From the NCBI GenBank assembly GCA_024663395.1, contig JANFAH010000046.1, forward strand, positions 372,001-436,000: DNA of 64,000 nt, given 5' to 3'. The notes beneath the pieces were generated by a model. The model saw nothing but the letters and a program-made list of their open reading frames with translations, was not told where the DNA came from and searched no databases. The stretch's first letter is position 1. Each line of letters begins with the position of its first letter. A program made the position numbers and the translations under genes. Of the stretch, positions 23,284-35,097 are shown piece after piece. The stretch is from Pisolithus tinctorius (lineage: Eukaryota; Basidiomycota; Agaricomycetes; Boletales; Pisolithaceae).

Positions 23284-26200
23284 ATGCCAGCTGTCACTGC
23301 TAGTTCTGCTGTCCCTGCAACCCCTGCTGCTCTCAAGGGCTCCGTTGAGGGTGTCGACGTCGCATCTCTCTTCGCCGCTGACAAGGCTAGTCGCCTCGCA
23401 GCCTCCAAGACTTTGGCTTCTGCGGTCCAAAATTATGGCCCGGCTGGCCTTACGGCGGTCGGATTCACCGAAGCCGCCGTCAAGGCGCTTGCTGACAAAA
23501 AATCTCCTGCTGCGCGCGAGGGCGCTGCCCAGACCGTAACTGCTCTCGCAGAAGCTGGTGCGACTAAGGCTCTTGAGCCCATTTTCATAGATTCTGGTCT
23601 TTACGATGCTCTTATTGAGGCATTTGCCGACAAAATCCCTGCCACTCGCAATGCAGCTGTTGAGGCTGTTCGTCAGTTTGCCGCCACTATGAACCCATGG
23701 GCGACTGCTCTTCTTCTCCCCGCCCTCCTCCACCAGATTAAGACGGCTGGAAAGTGGCAAATCAAAACTGGCGCGCTCGTCGTACTCAACCAGCTCGTTG
23801 CCAGTGCCCCTTTGCAGACTGCTCGGCTCATGCCCGACATTATTCCCGTCCTCTCGGAGGCTATTTGGGACACCAAGGCTGACGTGAAGAAGGCCGCCCG
23901 CGATTCGCTTACCAAGGCCTGTGTATTAATTTCCAACAAGGATATCGAACGGTTTATTCCGGCACTTATCAACTCCCTAATCAACCCAGTCGAAGAGGTC
24001 CCTAATACCATTCAGCTTCTTTCGGCTACTACGTTCGTTTCTGAAGTAGACTCTGCTACGCTTTCCTTGATGGTTCCGCTTTTGTCACGTGGTATCAACG
24101 AGAAGCTTACTGCTACGAAACGGAAGGTTGCTGTGTAAGTGCATTTGTCGTCGGCCGTCAATTGCGTCACTGATGGATATATTTTTAGTATTGTTGACAA
24201 CATGTCTAAGTTGGTCGACTCCCACATCACGGTCCGACCTTTCTTGCCTAAGCTGCTACCTGGTCTCATCAAGATCGAGTCATCCATTGGTGACCCTGAG
24301 GCTCGTGGAGTCGTTGGCAAAGCCATCGCGACCCTCCGTCAAATTGGGCAGGTCCCTGAAGGCAGCGACGGCACTGATCTGCCACCTCTGAAGTTTGCCG
24401 AAGCATCTCAGATGACGTCGGGCCTTACTTCCGTCTATAAGAAGGCAGGCGCTTCTCCCCCTTCGTCCGCTGATGTCAACGTCGTGTACGTCTCGCGTCT
24501 GGCGGCCAACCTTGTCAATGCGAAGAACTTTGACGTCGCTGAGTGGGGGAGCCTTGCACCTTTCCTTGGTTTTGCTGCCTCCACTCCTGATCCTGCAGCT
24601 ATTACGCGCGATTGGGTTGTTCGCTCGGCCACTGAAGGTGACGATGACGACGACGTACCGGAGGATGAGGAAGAGGGTGAAGACCTGTGCAATTGCCAGT
24701 TCTCCCTTGCTTACGGCGCTAAGATCCTCTTGAACACGGCCACCCTTCGTCTTAAGCGCGGTCACCGTTATGGTCTTTGCGGTAAGAACGGTACCGGCAA
24801 GTCCACCCTCATGCGTGCCATCCACAATGGCCAGGTCGAGGGCTTCCCGTCCCCAGATGAGGTTCGCACCTTCTACGTTGAGCACGATATCGATGGCAGC
24901 GATGCGGATACCTCTGTTCTCCAATTTATCGTCTCCGACAAGCGCATCCAAGCTACCGAGACCGAGGTTGTTGAGACTCTCGCTTCCGTCGGTTTCAGTG
25001 ACGAGCGCCAGAAACAATCCATTGGAAGCTTGTCTGGTGGTTGGAAGATGAAGCTCGCGCTTGCCCGCGCCATGCTCTTCAAGGCTGATATCCTCCTCCT
25101 CGATGAGCCTACTAACCACTTGGATGTTATCAACGTTGCCTGGCTGGAGAACTATCTCGTCTCGCTCAAGACCTGTACATCCAGTATGTGTCTGCTCTGC
25201 TTACCGATTCTTTTTTCTTATTCCTGTTAGTTATCGTGTCTCACGATTCTGGCTTCCTCAACAACACAATCACCGATGTCCTCCACCTCAACCGATTTAA
25301 GATCAAGAGGTACCGCGGTACTTTGGAGAACTTCGTTAAGCAAGTGCCGGAGGCCAAGTCTTACTACACTCTTGAGGCCGCTGAGGATTACAAGTTCAAG
25401 CTCCCCGACCCACCTCTCCTCGATGGTGTCAAGACCAAGGAAAAGTCTCTGTTAAAGATGCGCAAAGTTGGATTCCAATACCCTACATCGACCGTCCAAC
25501 AGTTGTACGATATCACTCTGCAAGTTTCCCTTTCTTCTCGCGTCGCCGTCTTGGGACCTAACGGTTCCGGAAAATCGACACTCGTCAAATTGCTCATTGG
25601 TGACACCGAGCCGAACAAGGGCGGTGAGATTTGGAAGCATCCAAACTTGGTCATCGGTTACGTTGCGCAGCATGCATTCCACCACATTGATAACCATCTC
25701 GATAAGACTGCCCTGGAGTACATGCTCTGGCGTTACCAGACGGGTGAAGATTTGGAGGAGATGACCAAGGCTAGCCGTCAGATTACCGAAGCCGAGGTGC
25801 AGAAGATGAAGGATGGTTCGCTCTACATTCACGAGGGCCAAAAGAGGATTATCGATGAGATTACTTCTCGCAAAAAGCTGAAGCAATCATATGAATACGA
25901 GGTATCTTTCAAGGGTCTTTCGTCGACCGAGAACCTTTGGATTCCTCGTGACGAACTCGTTAAGCGTGGTTTCGAGAAGGTAAACTAGCTCAGTTCTCTC
26001 ATGTTGCAGCGAAGGCTGACCAAGATTTGCCGCTATCCAGAAAGTTCTCGAGGTTGATACTCGTGAGGCTCAGCGCCTTGGTCTGTTGCGACCCCTCGTT
26101 CGTCGCGAGATCGAGAAGCACTTTGCTGACTTCGGTCTCGAGCCTGAGTTCGTTTCCCACAATTCTATGCGAGGTCTGTCGGGTGGTCAGAAGGTTAAAA

Positions 26201-26723
26201 TCGTCCTTGGCGCTGCTACATGGCGTCGTCCTCACATCATTTGCTTGGACGAGCCTACTAGTAAGTCCGACATTCGGTTGTTTGCCATGGTATGAAGTAA
26301 CCTCTACTTTTTTAGACTATCTCGACCGTGAATCACTTGCCGCCCTTATTGCGGCATTGAAGGTCTTCGAGGGAGGTGTGCTTATTATCACGCACAACAG
26401 GGACTTCTCCGAATCCCTCTGTACCGAGTACGTGTTCCCCTTATGGAAAGGAAGCATCCTTCTCATGTGGCTTTGTTAGGGTGTGGGCTATGCGTGATGG
26501 CCACCTCGAGGCGTCCGGCCACAACTGGGTTGAGGGACAGGGCTCAGGTCCTCGTATTGACAAGAAAGACGGAGAAGAGGATGTGCAGTACGACGCAATG
26601 GGTAACAAGATCGATGTCAAGAAGACCAAGAAGCTGACGTCTTCGGAATTGCGCAAGAAGAAGAAGGATCGCATGGCTCGCAGGAAACGGGGTGAGGAAG
26701 TGTTCAGCGACGAGGATGAATGA
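23284..26723 (+). CDS. TEF3: translation elongation factor 3 (eEF3)
   Basis: About 1050 residues in several exons. eEF3 is a ribosome-bound ABC ATPase, typical of fungi, that helps release E-site tRNA and drive late translocation. The start ATG at 23284 is followed by [20 protein letters not shown]. Residues about 30-320 are HEAT repeats. ABC1 has GKNGTGKST (24784), [11 protein letters not shown] and [14 protein letters not shown]2 has GPNGSGKST (25555), [12 protein letters not shown] and ICLDEPTNYLD, the last motif interrupted by an intron near 26263. The chromodomain-like insertion of ABC2 lies at about 25690-25990. The lysine-rich C-terminus ([20 protein letters not shown]) ends EVFSDEDE. 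Introns near 24137, 25185, 25980, 26263 and 26430 use GT-AG. Codon use looks strongly biased to C-ending codons, as expected for high expression. Looks intact. Confidence 0.97.
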
Positions 26724-27127
26724 GCTCTTGAGCCCCGCTTCTACCCCCCACACTTCCCTGTTGTATTTTTTCATGTTTTCCTAACGGCGTGCAGTGTAAT
26801 TGGTCGACTTGTCTTCACATACCTTGTTGTTGCCTAATATTTCTATCTAATTGGAACTTGAATTCACGATTTCTCATGACAACGGCATCACAGCCAGCTG
26901 GTGAACCAATATTACAGTAATGTCCGGTTGCGCGGCACACGGGAAATGAAATTTGCCGTTTCATTTCGGCGTAAGGCGAACAAATTGCAACCTGCTGCCA
27001 AATCGGGCTTATATAGTGGGATTCCTGGGTCAGCTTGGCGTTGGTTTGTTGGCAGTGCGGTGAGTTTGCACGTCAACGCAAATACTGCGCTTCCTTGAAC
27101 GCCTCTTTCTTTACGACCATATACGAA
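26724..27127. other. intergenic region eEF3 / M50B-like gene
   Basis: The eEF3 3' UTR and the promoter of the next gene. An upstream in-frame ATG at 27035 extends the next gene's frame with a Cys-rich segment that does not fit the family. No separate gene is seen. Confidence 0.45.
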
Positions 27128-28559
27128 ATGCCCTTCCTTGATGACGAGCACTATTTGTATTCCAGGGATGCCGCCTCAGACCTCACCCCAAACGCAACTC
27201 AAAAGGTGACGTTGATCGTAGCAGGATGTTATGTTGTTGCAATTGCCATTCTTTGGTATGTATCTTCCTATTCCTCATTTCTCCGAGTTTGATTGGTCCG
27301 GGTTGTTAGGCATGTACCGTATCTTAGTTGGATAAGTACGTATGAGGTTTGCGGTGGGGAAGACGTAGTAACTGATATTGTTTGCCACACCTCACAGTTT
27401 ATCCTTTCAAGTACGTTTCCCTGAGATTCACATTCCTGGTCCTAGCGAAATGACGAGTTTTCCAGACTGCTCACTGTCGGTTTTCACGAAGTAAGCAACT
27501 CCCTGCATTGCATCTCGAATGTGGCTGGGTTAACGGACGGATACACGTTAGATGAGTCACGCGATCGCAGGAATGTTGACTTGTGCCACTATCCACTCGA
27601 TAGAATTAGACCGTTAGTGGCCTTGTTAGCAACCTCATTTCAATATTGCTAATACAGCGTTTATAGCTGATGAAGGAGGCGAGACTCGAATGTCTGGCGG
27701 TATACCGTGGATCAGTCTTCCGGCAGGATACCTCGGCTCCTCTTTCATTGGAGCGTGCCTCATCGCCTGCGGATTCGATACCAACGCCAGTAAAGTTGCC
27801 TCTCTCGCACTTGCTGTCTTTTTCTTGTTCACGCTTTGGTGGGCGAGGAAAAATTGGCTGTGAGTGGCCACCTCACGGTGAGGTGGCGTCCCGCCTTTTG
27901 ATATTCCGTCCATAGATCATGGGTCTTGATTCTTGGCATGTCGGGCTTGATCGTCATGTTTTGGTTTATTGAGGGTGGTGTAGCCCTGCGGTATTTTGTG
28001 GGGTTTTACCTCTTTTCGGCTCCGAGCAACACTCATAACCTGTTCCCCAGGTCTTGTTTATAGGCGTGATGTCAGATCTGTATGTGATTTGGGATGTAAT
28101 TGGTATGTCAGCTTCGATGCTGCTGTCGATATGAAGCATTAAGTTGGTACGTTGCAGACGATACCATCGAACGCAAGGTAAACAACTCTGATGCATCCGC
28201 GTTTGCACGGATTTGTGGATGCTTCCCGTCTCAAGGTACGTGTTTCTATATTTCCGCGGGCCCACTGCTCATCTTGACCGACTGTTATGCCACAGTTTGG
28301 GGTGTTATTTGGTTGATCATAGCGATCATCTTTTTCGCTGCTGGCGTACTAGTCGGCATCGTCGCATTCAAGGTTGGTAAACTGCTTTCGTGGGTTAACA
28401 TGGCTGCTCACTGCTTCACAGGAGTCAGAAGCTCAACAACAATCAGACGCATCCCATTTCCTTCCCGTCCCGGGCTCCAGCGGCGCCGTTCTCGGTGCAC
28501 CCATTCCGACGTTCCTTCTCATAACCGTAACAACATTTGTTTGGAACATTCTTGCGTGA
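27128..28559 (+). CDS. M50B-like membrane metallopeptidase
   Basis: Multi-exon integral membrane protein. It starts PFLDDEHYLYSRDAASDL, then a first membrane segment VTLIVAGCYVVAIAILW. The next exons give HVPYLSWIIYPFKLLTVGFH and EMSHAIAGM; the zinc-binding HExxH motif (HEMSH) is split by an intron whose donor is near 27488 and acceptor near 27551. Further segments are MSGGIPWISLPAGYLGSS, FIGACLIACG, LALAVFFLFTLWWARKNW, GLIVMFWFIEGG, IGVMSDLYVIWDV, then VWGVIWLIIAIIFFAAGVLV and a last helix before NILA. This is the peptidase M50B-like architecture; the HExxH arrangement suggests an intramembrane zinc protease. Substrate unknown. The start at 27128 is chosen because the frame before it is Cys-rich and unlike the family. 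No lesion is seen. Confidence 0.83.
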
Positions 28560-29096
28560 CGCTACCCATCAATGTTTGTATATCAGGACCGAATGTCGTC
28601 TTTTTCCGAGAAAGGTTGGACTGTTGTCGATGATCATGGTTTTTGATGATGCGATGATATCCTGCTAGAGCAGCTAGATGAAATATATCCCTATGTCGTA
28701 TGTATGTAACACTGCCCCTCTTGTCTCGAAATATTCAGCAACAAGTCGTCTTTTACTCGTTTTTGGCTGGGGATCCTCAGATAACCACCCCAGTCTGGTT
28801 AATAAGGCGAATCAGGCGCTTGCGGGAGGCACCTCACTAGCAAGAACTCCGCAATAAAAACCGTTTATCAAACCGTATATATACTCCTAACTACTTGGTT
28901 CCCCACGCCATTTTCCGAACTGCTGGTACCCACTTCATGCTGTTGGACTGACTTATAGCCGTGTATTAACGATGGGACAGTGTCCACTGAATTATGAACA
29001 AGATAATAGTGCATAGACTCGTAACTTTTTCGAGTCGCCACAACGGTACACAAGGGATTATAATACCTCACACTAGTCATTCAAAATCGAGCATGC
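28560..29096. other. convergent intergenic region M50B-like / CWC22
   Basis: Both neighbouring genes end here. Only short frames occur; no gene is called. Confidence 0.5.
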
Positions 29097-31970
29097 CTAT
29101 CTGCTCCGGTCATCGTAGTCCCTCTCATTCAGCCTTCGGCGCCTCGGGCTCGGAGAGTCTCGCTTTACGCTTGGAGAGCGATGCCTATAGTTGCCGCGAT
29201 ACCTACCGCCGTCCTTTGAATAGTAGCCCCTATCCCGTTCCTTTTCAGAGCGGTGATCCCGCGAATCATCCCTTCCCCGCCGACCATATCCATCGACGCG
29301 TGACCTTTCTCGTTCCCTTTCTCTCTCTCGTTCACGGCCGTCTTCCCGAGGTCGACGCGGGGGTGAATCATGGTGGTAGTGGGGAGGAAGGTTTTGTCTG
29401 CCCGTCATGCAGTCATCACGGTACCGACGAGGTGGGGAGGGAGATCGACGAGGTGGAGAGGGAGATCGACGAAGTGAGGGAGACCGACGAGGGGAAGAAG
29501 GCGGGGAACGCGAGTCTTCGCGGTACTTGTCTCGCGCGTAATTGCGATCACGTTCCCGAGTGTATTCCCCGTCGCGTCCATGTGGCCTGTAGTCGCGCGA
29601 GTCGTCTGGGCTCCGAGCCGGGCCCCGACTGCGACCTTTGCTGTAGTCTCTTCGTGGGGTAGGTGAGCGTCGGGAACGTCGTCGGGAATCGATAGATGAG
29701 TCAGAAGCATCGGACGTCGTGCCCGAATCCGAGCTTGAATCATCCGAGTCTGAGTCTGAGTCGTCCGAAGAATCTGAATCTGAAGAGGAGGATTCTTGCT
29801 CGAGTAGTGCGCGGCGTTGTTCCATAATTAGACGCGGGGCATTCTGCAACGTCTCAGCGATCTCGAAACTCTGGACGCGGCAGTGAAACCTACCTTTAAG
29901 TACTCTCTCATGTCCTCCGTCAGTATACCGAGTCCGATACTCGTGAAGTAGTTGATCGAGAAGCGAGTGTTCTTCGGATTTTCCATAGGGAACATGTCTT
30001 TGCATGCGACCTTTATTTCTTCGTCCTTGAATCGCTCCGCAAGAGCTTTCAAACCCATGCTCTCCATCACCTCCTGCATCATGATTTTGACAAAAATACG
30101 GGAACTCGACGTCGTATCGTCCTCGTTCATTTTGATGCAACCAAGGTTGACCCAGGAGATCGCATCATTGGCGAACATATGTCCAAAGAACCGCGCAATG
30201 TTGCGGAGTCGGTTGGTCTCGTATCGGTGAACGGTATGGTAGTAGTTGTCGAATGCTTGTTCGATACATTCCATCCAGACGCGATTAAGCCGACTAAATC
30301 GTTCCCCAACAAGGCCGTAGAAGGTAGAGTAAGAGCGCTCTTGCGAACAACACTCGATAATCATGTTGATGAGCTCGATCTAACCAGCGGTCATGAGGAT
30401 GAGTTTGAAGTAATTAAGACAACGATACTCACCTCTTCTCCTTCCTTCAACTGGATCTTTAAGAGCTTGTGGACCGCTTCTTCGTAGTTGAGAGCGTTCA
30501 TGATAGTGAGGTATATCATTCGTCGTAGATTGACCAAGTTCATCCCCGTCTGATCCAATATACCATCTTGTTCTTCAGCTGCTGAAGGGTCAAAATTATG
30601 ACATAGGGAGTGAAAGAGTCGCATACCTTCCTCTTCTTCTTCCTCGCTGGACTCCTCTGAACCAGATTCATCGTCAGAGCCCTCTCCAAGAATCTCAGCT
30701 TTTATTGCTTTGTACTTTTCCTCGTTCTCCGCGTAATTGGGGTCGAACTTAAAAATATCTGCCCGAATGCTTCAAATACTAAAACTGGTAACAGACGACG
30801 GAAACTCACTGAGCCCTTCTTGCACTTGCAGCTCCTCTTCAAGGCGTATGTGGTGTGTAATTTGCTCCTCTTCCTCTACGAGGTCCAACCCGTCTGGTAT
30901 GACTGGGTTGTCCTTGTACTTGTCTTTCCGGACCTGCATAAGCACCTCTATCATATATTGTACGCGATGACTGATAGTCCCCTTGTTGAGAACATCACGG
31001 AAACGGTCGAAAACGAGCGCATTTGCTTTCGGAGAATTTTCTGCCAGAAACGCGCCGACCTCACGCATGAACCCAACCGCAATCTCAATCGAGTCATCCG
31101 TTGGGCGCTCAAGGAGGAAAATGAGGGTTTCAAGCGCAATAATCTCATGTGCGACAGCTTGATTGACAAGGTGAGCAATGAAGGTTGTCGAAGAATGACA
31201 AACGGTCTGTCCGGCATGACATCAACGATTCGAAACAGGCGGGAAAGAATTGCGACTTACTTTGTCGTTACGCTTGAACGCACGTCGAAACTGGCTTATG
31301 AGCCGGGTTAAGACGAGCTCTCCCACTTGAGGAAGTTTTGTGTTGATAATGGCCACCAGAGCGGCGAAGACAGGTGTAAAGGGTAAGCTGGATGCCTGTG
31401 CTTTCATGACGCTGCGGGCGAATAGCCCTCGTCCTCGTATGAGGTTTTCTGAGAATAGTTCGGGAACAACCTGCTTGATGTTGGCAATGTTGACTCGGTT
31501 AACGATACCAGTGATTGATTTGCGCAGCGCGTCCCAGGACAACCGCTGGTACTCTTGACTTGATTTGTCCGTTGCAGCGGCGGCCTGCATGGCACGGAGT
31601 CGAGCGGGGGGGACATAAACGCCACCAGAACGAGAGTTACTGATCAATTTTTGGAACTCGGCCTGCTTGTCTGCTTGCTCCTGTGCAGAATCCTGTTTAG
31701 CAGTCTTGTCGAGCTCAACTGCTGCCATTCGAGCAGCCAATTCCCTCTCTCTCTGCGCACGTCGCACGGGATCCACATCTTGAACCTTGGGTAAATCAAG
31801 TTTCGTTCGTGGCGGTGGTGGTGAACGTGACCTCCTTCGGGTCGGAGGAGGGCCGCGAGAGCCATCGGAAGATGGTGAACGTGACCTGGGCAGTCGTTAG
31901 TTGTGAATACCACACGTCAACAACATGTCAAAAAGCACCGTTTCTTTCCTATGGCTCTGCTAGAATCCAT
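29097..31970 (-). CDS. CWC22: pre-mRNA-splicing factor CWC22
   Basis: Multi-exon minus-strand gene. A short first exon (ATG at 31968-31970, DSSRAIGKKR) joins across an intron of about 54 bp with a CTAAC branch-like site to SRSPSSDGSRGPPPTRRRSR. Then come DPVRRAQRERELAARMAAVE, GGVYVPPARLRAMQAA and an MIF4G domain (WDALRKSITGIVNRVNIANI, FARSVMKAQASSLPFTPVF, KRNDK, LIFLLERPTDDSIEIAV, RDVLNKGTISHRVQYMIEVL). The MA3 domain follows (MRLFHSLCHN region, LRRMIYLTIMNALNYEEAVH, ECCSQERSYSTFYGLVGERF, FPMENPKNTRFSINYFTSIG). The tail has an acidic S/D run and a long arginine/serine-rich segment ending DYDDRSR. CWC22 is a spliceosome component that aids catalytic activation and, in animals, recruits eIF4A3. 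The domain order is diagnostic. The RS tail is longer than in yeast, as is usual outside yeasts. Confidence 0.94.
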
Positions 31971-32196
31971 AGGATTTAATGTTGCCGCTGTAGCCATCGC
32001 CGTGGTCAGTGGCCCCAAAACCGTTTCGAAAACGTCGCCATCGATCTATTTGCCTCTGTTTTGACAGGACACAGCCACACGACTCACAGCCACTTTACTA
32101 TAGACAATGAATTAGGGGTAGACTTTTCACAACCGCGCAGTTATATAACGTGTCCGCTCAACATCACCAGGTGATAGGCGGCTGTACTACTAAGTC
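31971..32196. promoter_or_regulatory. bidirectional promoter CWC22 / BTB-like gene
   Basis: Only 226 bp separate the two divergent start codons. A TATA-like TTATATAA lies at about 32140-32147, 50 bp before the BTB-like ATG. No other element is recognised. Confidence 0.45.
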
Positions 32197-33734
32197 ATGG
32201 CTGCGACGTCTGGTTTTGGACTATCCGCCAGTGCAATATCGTCCCTTACATATACTTACGAGTTAACCAGATTACCTGATCGCGAGGTGCTTTGTAGCAT
32301 CACCGCCATGCAGTCTTATCGCTTTTCATCGTTCGAGGTATGCTTATCCTCCCTCCAACTTCATCATCTGAGGCTTCTCGTCGACAACCAACATACGCAG
32401 GAATTGCGTCTCGCTGACTATCAGTCGAGTGTCCGTCCACCACAGAAGGCTGATGTCACCTTCTTTGGGATGCATCTCGCCCCAGAGCAGCCTAGTCTAT
32501 TGGGTATCTCTACACCGCAGGTTGCAGTTTTGAGGGAGCAACTCCTGTTCAAAACCCTGAAAGCCTCTCTCACCTCTGCTGACTTTAGAGACACGGTTTT
32601 TTATCTGTACTCATGCACGTCGTCTGGATTTGTTGAGGTTCCCCGCCCTGTCTTCGCAAACAGCGAGATCTTGGTAACCATAGTTCCCTACTTTAAGATG
32701 TGTGAGTCCTTTCCCCCCATATATTGACGTGTTGTTGGAAGATTCACAGTGTTAAGCGGAGATTTCGTTGAGGCAAACACCACACGTCTCCATGACAATT
32801 CAGGTTCTGCTCATTTGTTAGACGAAAGGTTGTCTGTTGAGGAGTATGGGTATGAATGCGACAGTGACCTGGATGTCACGGAAGAGGACTGGAACGGCGA
32901 TGATGACCAACACGACCAAGAAGCCCAGAATTCTGAAGGTATCCAAAATGGCGAAGTCGGATTAGAAAGCATCAGATCAAGCTCCGAAGCCTCAGTAGGT
33001 CACAGCTAGCTCGCTACATCCGTGCTAATACAAGACATATAGGTGGATGATTCCGACGATCCTGTGTCAGAAACCTCTGGTAAACCTCCTAATTTTTTCC
33101 GGAAAATTTGTGTCAAAGATGTTGCATTCAAGACGTGAGCCCGATCTCACGGAGAGCGATACTCACAACTGAGAAGAATCAGGTGGAAAGCGCTTGTTTT
33201 CTACATTTACACTGGGCATATATCATTCGCCCCTCTTCGATCACAACCCCTGACAAGCACACATTGCCACCATGGGTCGACCGACTACGCGCCAATGTGC
33301 TCTCCGAAATCCATGTACCGACTTGCCGATAAGGTGGGTACTGATCCGCTGACAGGTTATTTTTGTTTATGATGCCGTCTTCAGTATGATTTGAAAGCGC
33401 TTAAGGAACAGGCCCGAACGGACATACAGTCCAAGATAACTGCGCAAAACGTCGTCCCAGAGTTATTCTCTACCTTTGCTTCCAGGTAATCAGGATGGTA
33501 TCAGTGATTGTAAGTTTATCCATAAATTCAATTTCCCTTTCCAGGTATCCAGACGTACGAAATCTCCTGACCAAAATTTACGTTGCACACTGCAATCATC
33601 CCAATGTAAGAACTGCCATGCCTGTGTGGATCGGGAAAGTCGTACGAGGGGAGTTGCCGCACGCGGAGGAAGCTTTGAACGCTATACTTCGAGCATTGGC
33701 ACAGAAACTGCACACAGGTTCGATTTCGCCTTGA
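32197..33734 (+). CDS. BTB/POZ-like domain protein
   Basis: Multi-exon gene. The first 165 residues (ASAISSLTYTYELTRLPD, then SPQVAVLREQLLFKTLKASL-like sequence) resemble the MATH-like or other N-terminal domain of agaricomycete BTB proteins. An acidic linker follows (EEYGYECDSDLDVTEEDW, DDDQHDQEAQ). The C-terminal half reads as BTB: ICVKDVAFK, WKALVFYIYTGHISFAPLRS, YRLADKYDLKALKEQARTDI, NVVPELFSTFASRYPDVRNL, ending LAQKLHTGSISP. Such proteins are expanded in mushrooms; some serve as Cullin-3 adaptors. Target unknown. A diverged copy of the last exon lies at 55.8 kb. Splice sites near 32702, 33010, 33080, 33330 and 33487 were placed by eye. Confidence 0.72.
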
Positions 33735-33939
33735 CTAGAAGTGATGCACTGTTGTCAATCGTGTAGACGCAGAGCGGCACGACGCAAAAAAATTGACAGG
33801 CTGGAACTGCTTTCATGAATAGGAGATTCTCTTTTTGCGGTTTAAAGCCTTTGTCCCTGCGACGTAGCAATATATCCTGATGTAAAATAGACAAGGCACC
33901 ATAATAGAAATTAACAACTGCAGTCAAAGCTCCTGCCAT

Positions 33940-34308
33940 CTACCTTTGTGGTTCACAGAGCACCGCGGAAAGCTTGATCCCGCCGACACCAACATTCACG
34001 TCTTCACCCTGCCAATGCCAATGATCGGCAATTGTCCTTGCCTTTACCATGCGGATCGCGGGCAAACCAAGTCGACTAGTGTTTGGTGGTGGCCACTTGG
34101 TCTCGCAAACCTTGCTTTCGGACCTAGACAGCATAAGTCTTGCAGGGAAAATGGGCCAACGGAAGTCGGAAAGGACAGACCGGGTCCGTCCACATATACG
34201 AGCATAACGGGTCTTGGTGTGGATCGCTATTAGATTCCTTAAGTGACGGTGCGTGTCCCTTTTCAAGAAAGCTTCAAGCTTGAGAGTTAAGGCAACGATC
34301 GCGTGCAT
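33940..34308 (-). pseudogene. GH3 remnant with large internal deletion (N-terminus fused to C-terminus)
   Basis: One open minus-strand frame starts like GH3 copies A-D (VALTLKLEAFLKRDTHRHLR, NLIAIHTKTRYAR) and then passes directly into their C-terminal end (GLPAIRMVKARTIADHWHW, GVGGIKLSAVLCEPQ). About 85% of the gene is missing between them. It is clearly a deleted fifth member of the array. The flanks on both sides resemble 56.1-56.7 kb. Confidence 0.7.
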
Positions 34309-34519
34309 TAGTAGGTGATATCAGTGGCACACATTCAATGGGGTTTCTGTCTACGAACTGCTAGTTGATGCCTAGAAAGAGACATTTTCCCAACAGGAAA
34401 CTCATGTTCTAGATCAGGGGGTAATGTATCGCCGTCGCTGGTACTGTTACACCGTATGGACCTACAATTCTATAATATATTGCTGTGTTCACTGTGATAA
34501 GCCGGGCTATCAACTGCAA

Positions 34520-34710
34520 TCAGAGCTCCAACATGATCCTCTCCGACATCCACTCTTGGGCCTTACGGTCGGAGAGCACAGAGGGAAGCTTGATCTGCCC
34601 AACGCCAACCTTCATACTTTCTCCTCGCCACTGCCGATAATCTGCAAATGTTCCGGGCTTCACAATCCGGATTGTGGGCAACCCAAATTTGTCAGTATCA
34701 AATGCAATTT
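34520..34710 (-). pseudogene. GH3 copy A, severed 3' end of last exon
   Basis: This minus-strand segment encodes the GH3 C-terminus (FGLPTIR-like, KPGTF-like, IKLP) and ends with the stop after MLEL at 34520-34522. It corresponds base for base to the last 190 bp of copies B-D. The upstream continuation is not adjacent but at 45658, beyond the nested transposons. The joint sequence AATGCAATTT is present at both sites. Confidence 0.8.
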
Positions 34711-34946
34711 TTTTTTTTTTTTAAATCTGAATTTAAGTGTGTGAAGGTGGTTCTACCTTATGTTGCACTATTCTAACGTAGTTTAACAGTCTGGCTTGGC
34801 CCCCTAAGGCCTACCACTCCTACCAGCGAGTGAATGCCCTGATGGCGAGGCCATTGGCCTCCCATCAGTCCACCGTTCCCGCTGGCCGTTTTAGACACTC
34901 CGCTTTTTGTGGTGAGGGTGGTTTAGTAAATTCGCTGACCATTTTA

Positions 34947-35019
34947 CAGCTGTTTGCAAAACAATGCGGAAAATCTGTTTGACAATTAGTCTGTTCGGAT
35001 ATAGCTGGGATAGGACCCC
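34947..35019 (+). repeat. left terminal inverted repeat of mariner-type element
   Basis: It starts CAGCTGTTTGCAAAAC and ends GGATAGGACCCC. It matches the reverse complement of 37895-37967 with about five mismatches. Confidence 0.9.
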
Positions 35020-35097
35020 GAAACCACCTCTATGGTAACATTGTGTAGTGTAAGCACGTACTTAGACTTCATCCCTACGGCAGACTTGTTTTTCAAC

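Noticed and set aside
24280..25119. A 279-codon minus-strand frame inside eEF3
   Set aside because: It mirrors the strongly biased codons of the highly expressed eEF3 ABC1 domain and has no independent features.
28994..29662. A 222-codon plus-strand frame opposite the CWC22 tail
   Set aside because: It is antisense to the arginine/serine-rich repeat; the low-complexity codons leave the other strand open. The minus strand has the clear domain logic.
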